Assembly (NCBI GenBank): GCA_965112735.1
Contig: OZ218960.1
Location: 1,240,001-1,304,000, forward strand
Direction: 5' to 3'
Length of the DNA: 64,000 bases
Source: Phaeosaccion multiseriatum
Lineage: Eukaryota; Ochrophyta, other classes
Shown here: positions 11,980-20,500 of the stretch, in pieces
Layout of the letters: each line of letters opens with the position of its first letter
Position numbering within the stretch: the first letter of the stretch is position 1
Position numbers and translations under genes: made by a program
The notes under the pieces: generated by a model
What the model was told of the DNA's origin: nothing
The model's database searches: none
The model's input: the letters and a program-made list of their open reading frames with translations, nothing else

Positions 11980-13667
11980 TCAGTGCTGTAGACTCCAGTA
12001 GTCTGACCCTTCTGAATGGCGTTGCAGTCCCACTTCTGCTGCGTGCTTGCGGAGGAAGCTTTGAAAGCTTTCAAAGTGAGAAAGCTCACCGTGCAGTCGC
12101 TGGTGTCTTATCAAGTAAGCGTGAAGGTCCCATGAGTTAAAGTGAATGCGACCCGTACCATCATCATGAGGGGGGGCGAAGCTCTTCACGTGACCGCGTA
12201 GAGAGGAGAGCAGCTCCTTCCTCGCCTCTTCTTTCGTCTTGTCCATCTCCAGTACCTCTTCGCAGCCCGGTCGCGCTCTCGACGCGAGAAGCGCGAGCTC
12301 AGTTCGAAGCTTCTGCGAGTCCTCCTTCTCCGCCCGAAGCTCCTCCTGGAGGTACTTACGCGCCTCCTCTGAGACTCGCACCTGCTCGTGGAGGCGGGCA
12401 CTGACCTCCGATAGCTCTGCCGTCATTCTTTCCTCCACCGCCTTCACCTCCTTCACACACGCAGTTCGAAGCTTCTGCGAGTCCTCCTGCTCCGCTCGAA
12501 GCTCCTCCTGGAGGTACTTACGCGCCTCCTCTGAGACTCGCACCTGCTCGTGGAGACGGGCACTGATCTCCGATAGCTCTGCCGTCATCCTTTCCTCCAC
12601 CACCTTCACCTCTGTCACACACCCAAACAAGGGGGCAGGAAAAGAGAGGAGGGAGGGCGACAAGTGTCTCATGTGCAGGTGAATAGTAAAAGCGAAAGCA
12701 AGCGCTACAGCAGTGGTTGCGGCTGCGCACCTTTCGCGGTGGTGCTGATGAACCGCTCGATCAGCGCGCTGATAGAGTTTGACTCTAAGCGCGAGCTGGT
12801 GGTCGCGTCAACCGCCGCCTACATGATGAATATGGCCAGAGCCAGCGAGCAGGGAGTGTACAGAGCGGAGTCAAGGAGGAAAGCTGAGCAAGGGCAGCTT
12901 GGGAAAGGACGCAGACCCCAATGACTTGCCTTGGCAATCTTCCTGTACGCAGGGTTATGGCTGGAAAGGAAGGCCCGAGGGTCCGACTTGATCTTGTCAA
13001 TCTCTTTCTCCTGTTTGGTTAAAGGAGAGGGGCGGCGAAGCAGGGAACTATGAGTTAAGGGGGGGGGGCTGCGCGACTGAGACGTGGCTTCGCTCTTACC
13101 GCCACATCGGGGGCCATGGTCTGCCGCATGAGCTCTAGCCCCTCCTTCAGCGAGGCCTCGGCCTCGGCCCTCTCGAGCTGGGCCTGGTTGAGGTTCCCAT
13201 GCGGGGGAGAGGTCAGCCCAGCTGAGGTGGGAGAGTGCGACTCAGCACAAAAGAGACGACTTCCCACTCACCTCAGCGCTCGCCCTAACCGCTGTGCGGA
13301 TGTCTTCCGCATGTTGTCGAGTAGCCCTCTCGCTCTCGCTCTCATCTTTCTCCCTCTCATGCTCCTCCTGCTGCTGGTCCTGTTCATTGTCTTCCGCAAG
13401 AAAGAGGTCAAACTCCTCGGACGCCAGGCCTAGCTCATCGCTGGCCCTTTCGTCCTGGGCGGGATCGCCAAGAAGGCTGGACCAAGACTCGCTCGGCGTC
13501 GAAAACGGTGCACGTTCTGAAGCCCGCTCTTTCTCCGCTCTTTTGCCTTTGGCCACACGTTGATCACGGTAGTGCTCCATTTCGCGCTGCCTCCGTTGCT
13601 CGTGCTGCTCCTCCTGTTGGAGCTGCTTCTGGTGGTGCTTCTTCTCTTCCACTAAAGTGCTCTCCAT
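11980..13667 (-). CDS. Coiled-coil protein, paralog B (splicing partly uncertain, possibly degenerating)
   Basis: Exons that fit the A/C pattern are 13667-13272, (13240-13100), 13010-12930, 12818-12731 and 12611-11980. The first exon is long and charged (EEKKHHQKQL, FDLFLAEDNEQ, ATRQHAEDIRTA). The 33-residue module LERAEAEASLKEGLELM is present, but its normal acceptor AG is missing; the only in-phase AG leaves a 31-base intron, so this exon may be skipped, which keeps frame. Next come IDKIKSDP..AYRKIAK with a GC donor (AAG|GCAAGT), ISALIERFISTTAKG, and a coiled-coil exon holding a tandem duplication of 54 codons (EVKVVEERMTAELSEISARL, then EVKAVEERMTAELSEVSARL). The C-terminus (FESFQSFLRKHAAEVGL) is absent from A and C. 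Function unknown. With exon 2 skipped the protein is about 398 residues. Confidence 0.55.
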
Positions 13668-13720
13668 GCCGCTCTGCGGGCCGGCCAATCCAAGGAACCC
13701 TTTTTTTATTCCCCCGGGGT

Positions 13721-13890
13721 GTTGTAGGTCGATGCCATTTGTGATATGCGAATTACTTACGCACGTCGTTAAGGAACCTGGGTTTCCCTCTCAGAGCTTG
13801 GTTGTGTAAGGACAGAGCGGCCAGCAGGCTTGCTCTCGGGTTAAGCTGTATTGATACACATTCCAGTAGCTCACACTTGTCTAGTAGTCT
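13721..13890. repeat. Direct repeat, copy 1 (R1)
   Basis: The 132 bp from 13721 to 13852 match 14497-14630 with a few substitutions and small indels. After divergent bases the match resumes at CTAGTAGTCT (13881-13890), which corresponds to the site interrupted by the MITE in copy 2. R1 lies 54 bp upstream of the gene B start. Confidence 0.85.
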
Positions 13891-14253
13891 GATTGACTAT
13901 TTACAGTGGCAGCTAAGTGCACAGCCTCAACCACCGCGCGATCCTCGCGATAGAACACCACCATCTCGGCGGCGGGATGAGGCGCGGCATATGGAGCGAA
14001 CAAGGTGCCAACCTTGTGAGTGCGACTCCGTGCGGGTGGATGTTCAGCCGGCCCTTAGATGGACTGCACGCTAAGCCAAAGGGTGCGCGGCAGCCGTGAC
14101 TGAGAGTGGACTGAGGCCTTTGGTCTCGCGTCGCTAGTGGGAGGAGGGGAGGCGGGTTGAGCAGCCGAACAAGAGAATGAATTGGGCATACACACTGTTG
14201 TTCAGTCCCAGGGACATAAACGTGGCAGCAATGCTACAATCAAAGAAGGCACT

Positions 14254-14352
14254 CTGCTTCAGTGTCCACCTGTCCTGCCACCCTCGTTTCACCCCTAGTT
14301 CCGCTCCATGCTTGTGAAGGAAGCGGCGAAAGCTTCCAAATCTAATCTCTGC
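14254..14352 (-). pseudogene. Relic of the gene-B type C-terminal exon
   Basis: The minus-strand peptide FGSFRRFLHKHGAELGV resembles the gene B C-terminus FESFQSFLRKHAAEVGL, and both are followed by a short W.L segment. No other exons of the family surround it, so it looks like a leftover from a further copy of the coiled-coil gene lost between R1 and R2. Confidence 0.5.
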
Positions 14353-14496
14353 AGTTTTCGTAAGTAGCTGTGAAGCGCCTCTGAAGAAAAGGAATGCCTT
14401 AGTCTCTTGTGCCCAGTACGATACTTGGCGTAGCGAATCACATGAGGGCGGAGAGATACAACACCAATTTCGACTCTTCTTTCGTCTTCTTCTCTT

Positions 14497-14655
14497 GTTG
14501 TAGGTCGATGCCATTTGTGATATGCGAATTACTGACGCACGTCGCTCAGGAGCCTGGGTTCCTCTCTCAGAGCCTGGTTGTGTAAGGACAGAGCGGTCAG
14601 CAGGCTTGCTCTCGAGTTAAGCTGTATTAAAATAACAACAGAGACTCATCTAGTA
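14497..14655. repeat. Direct repeat, copy 2 (R2), interrupted by the MITE
   Basis: R2 matches R1 over 14497-14630. The match then continues to the TCTAGTA just before the MITE and resumes as TAGTAGTCTAATTG after it. Confidence 0.85.
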
Positions 14656-14965
14656 CTGTGATTTCGCGGTTGAGTGGCACATTTGACGCCCCGTGAATTT
14701 TTTTGACGCCAAATGACGATTACTCTGACGACGTTTGACGACTTTTGAACCCCCTTTTTTACCCACTTTAAAGCCCTATTTGACGCTTTTACGTGATTTT
14801 TTTTAGACGAAATTAAGGCGAATAAAGGTAAGAGGGCGTCAAAAGGCGTCAAAATGCGTCAAACAGGGCTTAAAAGTGGGTTAAAAAGGGGTTCAAAAGT
14901 CGTCAAACGTCGTCAAAGTAATCGACATTTGGCGTAAAAAATGCCACTCAACCGCGAAATCACAG
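14656..14965. mobile_element. 310 bp foldback MITE with long terminal inverted repeats
   Basis: The ends are perfect inverted repeats of 24 bp beginning CTGTGATTTCGCGGTTGAGT. Pairing continues inward with mismatches for about 130 bp per arm, leaving a short loop near 14800-14825. Both arms contain repeated TTTGACG units. It is flanked by TAGTA on each side (CTAGTA left, TTAGTA right), and the paralogous R1 site reads TCTAGTAGTCT without the insert, so TAGTA is the likely target duplication. It has no coding capacity and must have been mobilised in trans. The TIR sequence does not match a superfamily I can name. Confidence 0.85.
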
Positions 14966-16075
14966 TTAGTAGTCTAATTGAAAAAAATCTTCTTCAAGGC
15001 GGGTTGCTCTCGAGGCGAGAAGGGTGAGCTCAGTTCGCAGCTCCTCGATGGCTCGGCGCGACCCCTCCTCTTCAGCGCGAAGCTTCTCCTGCAGGGCCTT
15101 GTGGTCCTCCTCCGACATGCGCACCTGTTCGTGCAGGCGCTCGCTCAAGCCCGAAAGCTCTGCGGCCATGTCCTCCTGGAGCACCTTCACCTCTGTAAGT
15201 TCATCACGGGGCAGTAGAGAGAAAGGGGGGTTTAACAAGGCAGCACGAGTGACAGCTGTATACTATCGGGAGCAAGTGCCACACACAGGGTAGAAGAGAG
15301 CGGGGGGGGATTGAGACTAGCCACGTAGCTCTCATCGCGGCGCACCTGCGGCCGTTACGTCGAGGTAGCACGAGTCAAGGGCCTTGATGGCCACCGACGT
15401 GCATGAGGCGTTCTGCTCGATGTCCACCAGCATCTGTCTCCAGCGGCGCGGCCAGACAGGAGAGACCACATGCAAGACATCCATGTAGGTAGCGATCCCA
15501 TCTCATGAGCCTGTCGTTAAGTAGCGTTTCACCCCTGCATCGCCTGTCTCACCTTCGCGATCTCTCGATAAGCCGGAATACGGTGGGAAAGGAAGGCGAC
15601 GGGGTCCTCCCTAATCTTGCCTACTTCGGTCGCCTGGAACGAGAAGGAAGTGGGGGTGACTTTTTCAAGAGTCTTCGATCACTCTTCTCAAGCCAAACCA
15701 CTCGCTCTTACCACAGTTTGTTCAGAGTTGGTGTCGCGCATCAAACCCAGCCAGTACTCTAACGAGTCTTCTGCCTCGCTCTTGTCCTGCCTTGCGCTGG
15801 CGAGCTTCGCCTGCGAGGCATCATACAGTAAGCCCGGGGGGCGAAAGACTGCAGTTGGCAAGTTGTCTCGTGACTCAACGACTCGGAGTACAGCTACCCC
15901 AAGGCAACGCTCTCTCTCGACGCAGCAGACGTGCAGTGCGTTGTTGGTAGCCAAGCCGCTGCCACTTCGATCTTCTCTTCCTTACTTCAATATGGTTCCT
16001 TGTGGCAGCTCGATAGAGGTCCGCATTGAAGACGGTGAGGCTGGTCTCCTCACTCTGCACCGGAAGGTCGGCCAT
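14966..16075 (-). CDS. Coiled-coil protein, paralog C of the cluster
   Basis: Five exons, 16075-15986, 15810-15712, 15633-15553, 15433-15346 and 15192-14966, join in frame for about 194 residues, all with GT-AG introns. Modules match A and B: ATRNHIE at the end of exon 1, a 99-base exon (SEAEDSLEYWLGLM), an 81-base exon (KIREDPVAFLSHRIPAYREI), an 88-base exon (ALDSCYLDVTAAG), then a coiled coil starting EVKVLQEDMAAELSGLSERL. Exon lengths 99, 81 and 88 recur among paralogs, strong support for the models. The stop codon TAA (14968-14966) abuts the MITE: its first T comes from the target-site flank. The protein has no recognised catalytic motif or targeting signal. It is head to head with the SH3b-like gene at 16227. 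Confidence 0.65.
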
Positions 16076-16226
16076 GTCGGGTGGGAAGGAAGGGGTATGA
16101 GCGAGAGTAGGTTTGCTTGCTGCAAGGGGGGGGGGGGGGGCTTGGTTGTTTGTAAAAAAGACTTGCCAATTGGACTGGAAGAAAAGGGTTCTTCCCTCAC
16201 AGGCGGCGCTTTTGCCCCCCATCCCC
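16076..16226. promoter_or_regulatory. Probable bidirectional promoter between gene C and the SH3b-like gene
   Basis: The 151 bp between divergent start codons contains a poly-G run (16128-16140). It mirrors the 139 bp space between gene A and the J-domain gene. Confidence 0.35.
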
Positions 16227-16940
16227 ATGGAGCAACAGCCACTCTACAGGAGCTGCAAGCGCTACAACAAAAGCATGAGTCCGAGGAGGAGGGCCTCCCC
16301 TACTGGAGAGACCGTAGCGGGCAGCAGAGGAGAGGGAGGGGATGGAGAAGATGAGCCGTGGCTACGAGTTGCTCGTGTAGCTGGAGGCGCTGTTCCCGAG
16401 GAGTCGGAGCGGGAGGTGGAGATGGGCTGGTGCTTGCTTAATAGAGCGGAGGGCGAGCTTAAAGCCTGGGCGACAAACCTGGACGAAGCGGGGGCGACAC
16501 AGAGGAAAGGGGAATCCCCTCATTCTGAAGGCTCAGACGCGGTACACGCCCCGGCCCATGGCTACGACGGAGAGGACCTATTGTTCAGCACAGGCAGCGG
16601 CTGCGGTCTTCGGAGGAGAAGGAGAAGTAGTACGAGGAGCACGAGCGAAGGGCCTATGAGTCGAAGTAGCCCCAAGCCGCTGTTGTCCGGGGGAAAGCCT
16701 CAGCGGAGGGCGGCTAGGAGTACTGATGGAGACTCCATCGGGGAGGAAGATGCCTGCATGAACCGCTCCTGCTCCTGGGTTCGCGTTGCCGAGCCAGCGC
16801 CCCCCCCCCCTCCCTCGATTGGGGAGTCCAGTCGCCCTCGCACGCCCTATGAGGAGGAAACGCAGTCTTGGCTGGACTGGGGCACGTCTCGTCTCTGGGG
16901 GGCAGTCCCACGCCGCCGTGAAACGCCTCGGTGGAGGTGA
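16227..16940 (+). CDS. SH3b-like low-complexity protein related to the C-terminal part of the J-domain protein
   Basis: One open frame of about 237 residues. The segment DEPWLRVARVAGG followed by EMGWCLLNRAEGEL aligns with CWLRVRLAG and TTGWCLSQEAQG of the J-domain protein at 9526-11493, in the same place relative to the divergent coiled-coil gene. A second W.RV motif (SWVRVAEP) occurs near the C-terminus. No J domain is present. The rest is Ser/Arg/Gly-rich, and other frames in 16580-16900 are also open, so frameshifts or a missed intron cannot be excluded. It may be a truncated or decaying duplicate of the J-domain gene, or a functional half. The start at 16227 was chosen as the first ATG of the frame downstream of the divergent gene. 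Confidence 0.4.
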   Translation: MEQQPLYRSCKRYNKSMSPRRRASPTGETVAGSRGEGGDGEDEPWLRVARVAGGAVPEESEREVEMGWCLLNRAEGELKAWATNLDEAGATQRKGESPHSEGSDAVHAPAHGYDGEDLLFSTGSGCGLRRRRRSSTRSTSEGPMSRSSPKPLLSGGKPQRRAARSTDGDSIGEEDACMNRSCSWVRVAEPAPPPPPSIGESSRPRTPYEEETQSWLDWGTSRLWGAVPRRRETPRWR

Positions 16941-17576
16941 CGGCAGGAGATACGCTCAGCTGAGATATAGTCACCGATGCTTGCCTCCCTGCTGGACTGC
17001 CGAAGTAGACTGGGGCGGACGGACGAAGAGTCATCGGAGTGACGAGCAGGCAGGCAGGCAGGCAGGCCGACAGACGGGGGAGGAAGGAGGGAGGTTGCTC
17101 CCTCCTCCACGCTCTCCGGCAGGACCGCCCGCCCGTATGCTCCTGCATACTCTGCAGCATTGCACCCAAGTCCTTCGCTCGACCAAGTCCCAAGGACTTG
17201 GGCCCAGAGCTCAGGGGCCTCCTCTGCTTTTCGCTCCGTATGATGTATGAGCAAGACAGGAAGGAGAGCGCGAGGCGGGCAATCGCATCGGGAGCGGAGG
17301 AGGTGACTCGCACGACTTCGGTACTTGGGAGGCTGATTGGGTGGCCCCGGATGGGTGAGTGATTCAACGAGGGCGTGGAGGCAACAACGGGAAGATTTGT
17401 CCGAATCAGGAAGGACGGCACCGGCCTGCTCTTTCACCGGTATTCTTTGTGCAAATCAAGAAGAAGGTAAAGCGCTCTGCCGCATCTTAAGGACGGAAAA
17501 CACTTCTCCACCTATATAGACAGACAATGTATGTATGTGCTATCGGACACGCACACAAAGAGACGACTGGTACGAG
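16941..17576. other. Convergent intergenic region, nothing firm
   Basis: Several overlapping frames are open on both strands (for example minus 16847-17437), but none resembles a known protein and none has convincing splice sites. A short CAGG repeat lies at 17047-17066. Confidence 0.4.
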
Positions 17577-20500
17577 TCAACCTGTCGGCGCTTCGGTATG
17601 ACTACCGTCATTCGCGAAGCTGCTGCTGCTGTAACTGCGGCTGCTACTGCCACGGCTGCCACTACTGCGGCTGTTGGACCCCCCCGCGCTCCCCGCCGTG
17701 TCGATTCGACCCTCCGCATCGAAATCAAAGTCGACATCAGAATCGAAGCTCCCCGTATCCCCCTCTGCAGTGCCTGGCAGCAAGCTCCGTCGCCCACTAT
17801 CCAGGGCCCCGAGTCCGTAGCTGTCCGGGGTGCTTCTTCTGCCCATAGGACTGCTTCTGTTGCTGCTTCTGCTGCTGCTACTCTTGTAGCCGTCCCCTCC
17901 CTCCGCCCCCTCTGACCCGGTGACAGCACGCGGAGCACCAGGCAGCAGAAGCGACGGGAGGGAGGAAGAGGACTCCATGGACTCCATGGGCATCTGCGGC
18001 AGCGGTGGTAGTGTGACTTCGGCCTCACTTTCCGTCGACTTGTCATTCCGTTGCTGCCCCGTACGAATGCTGCCAGACTGAGTGCTGCTGCTGTGGCCGA
18101 GGGGTCTATTGCCGCTTCCATCCTCGCCCTGACTCACCTCCTTGCCCCCCAAGGAGGAGTCGCTTCGCACCCCTCTGCTGGTGGTGCCAAGAATGGGCCC
18201 GCCCCCCATCCCTCTACCGCTCATCATGCTGCTGCTGCTGCTGCTGCTGCTACTCGAGGGAGCTAGGGTAGGCATCGCCACCGTACTGCTGCTTCCTTTC
18301 CTCTTGTCTGCCCCCCAGCGCTGATCCTTGCTGCTGCTGCTGCTGCTGCTGCTGCCGCCGTAGCTATTGGTCCGAGTCAAGTGAGTTACACTTGACACAC
18401 TTGAGAGAGTTGGCTGGTCGCGCCCGGCAGCTTCCTCTCCAGTGCCCTCGCTTGGCCTTGCTTCCTCGCTTCGGTTCTCCCCTTGTTCTTGCTGAGATTG
18501 CTCCGCTTGTCGCTTCGCCCCAGTCTTGTCCTTCGTCACCCCCACCACATCTGCAGCTGCCCGATTCTCTGTTCCATTCTCTCTCTCCAGCACCGGCGTT
18601 GGTGCTTCGACACGCTCAGCACTCCCCCTCCCCTCCCTCTCTTTTCGACCGAGCTCTCCGCCCTCCTCCTCCTGTCCTTCCTCCTCTCTCCCCTCGTTCT
18701 CCTCCTCCACCACCTTCTCCTCCTCCACCACCAAATCCTCCTCCTCCACATCCTGCCGTTCCTCCTCCTCTTCCTCCGCCTTCTCCTCCTTCTCTCTCCC
18801 CTCGTCCTCTTCCCCTTGCCTTGTACCTCCTTCCACCTCGTCGACCGAAGGAAGTCTCGACAGTCTCCCCTCCGCGCCCTCCTCCCCACCCGCGGCAGCT
18901 TCCACCCACTCGATGGGTGGGCTCTTTCGCATCGGCACCAGCTCCTCCTCCTCCTCCTCCTCCTCCTCCTCCTCCTCCTCCTCCTCCTCCTCCTCCTCCT
19001 CCTCCTCCTCCTCCTCCTCCTCCTCTTCCTCCTCCTCCTCCTCCTCCTCCTCCTCCTCCTCCTCTGCGTCGTCCCACGCATCATGCTTTCGTCCCCTCCC
19101 CTCCAAATGGTCGATGACGTGTTCCTCATCTACCTCTTCGAAGTCGTCGTCAAACGCCGCCATTGAAACGCCACTACACGAGCTCCTGCTCCTCTCGCTG
19201 CGATGACTTGGTAGCGCCCCCCCAGCTTCTTCCTCTGCTGCTGTTGCTGTATCACCAACCACCGCAGTGTCCCCAGCCCTCACGGCTCGTCCCTCGTGGG
19301 CATCCTCCTGCTTCCCCGGGAGTTGGCGGCGAGGGGGAGATGGAGAAGGGTCGCGATGTGATCCCAAGGGGGACAAGTCGTAATGCTCCATCGTTTCAAA
19401 GTCGTCGTCAAAGCCGTGATCCTCCGAACCTGTCTCTGACTCTGACCCTGACCATGACCCTGACCCCGCGGTCTCAGGCTTCCGGTGGTGGTGGTTGCTA
19501 AAGCCACCACCACTGCTGCCACTGCTGCCACTGCTGCTGCTGCTGCTGCTGCTGCTGCGATAATTGTCCAAGCCCGTGGACAGTAAATCATTGGAGGTGC
19601 AGTCACTCCCAAAGCCAAGCGCACCGCCATCAACCCCTTGGGCATCCAACACCAACATCAGCGACCCTCCTTCTCCAGCGGCCCCCCCATCACCGGGTGA
19701 CCTTCGCTTCGAGCCCCGTCTCTTGCCCGAAGCTGAACCTCCTCCGTCTCCTCCACTGCTACCGGTGCTACCCAGACTAATCATGCTATTCGCGTTCAAC
19801 GACGCTCCATCCCCGCCGCCGCTGACACGTGGGCGCTTCTTCCCCATGCCTCCTCCTTCGCGCCTCGTCCCCTCCAGGCTGGATTTTGATGACTTACCAC
19901 CACCACCACCGGTGGGAGAGGGATTCCTTGGCGATAACCCCCGTCCATCTCTGCGGCCCCTGCCTCGGGCCCCGACCTTGCCTGGACCATTCTTACCCAC
20001 AGCACCTCCTCTTCCTCCTCCTGCTGTTTCTCCCAGCAGGGCTTCCTCTGCCTTGCGTCTTCTCCTCGCCCTTGTGATCCCCTTCCTCTGCCGTTTGCGT
20101 TGCTTCTCGAGCTTCATCTTCTTCTCCAGTATCTCTTGTTCCCTGCGAGCCTTCTCCGCTTCCTCCTTCTTCTGCTTGAGCTGCTGCGCCTTTCGAAGGG
20201 CTGCGTCCCTCTCTGCCCTCTCCCGCTCCTTCTCCTCCTTCTCTCGGTCTCTTTGTTGTATCCTTGCCTCCTCCTCCCTCGCCTTCACCGCCGCTTGTAT
20301 CTTGGCAATCACCACGGCCTGCTCCTTCCTCTTGACCGCATTTTCCCTCGCCTGAATCACGCACCGCCGCTTCTCCGCCTCCAACTTTTCCGCCAACACC
20401 GCTCGACGCGCATCCTCCTCCTTCTTCTTCTCCTCTTCCATCCGCCTCTCCTCTATCCTCTGCTGTTTGGCCGCCCGGATGAGCGCCTTAACCTGCTGCT

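Noticed and set aside
13721-14655. R1/R2 as LTRs of a retrotransposon
   Set aside because: No reverse transcriptase, primer-binding site or terminal TG..CA was seen, and the interior holds a cluster-gene relic.
18392-19206. Plus-strand Pro/Ser-rich and minus-strand Arg/Gly-rich frames over the (CTC)n region
   Set aside because: Shadows of the poly-Glu stretch of the IQ protein, whose long frame and two-exon structure are better supported.
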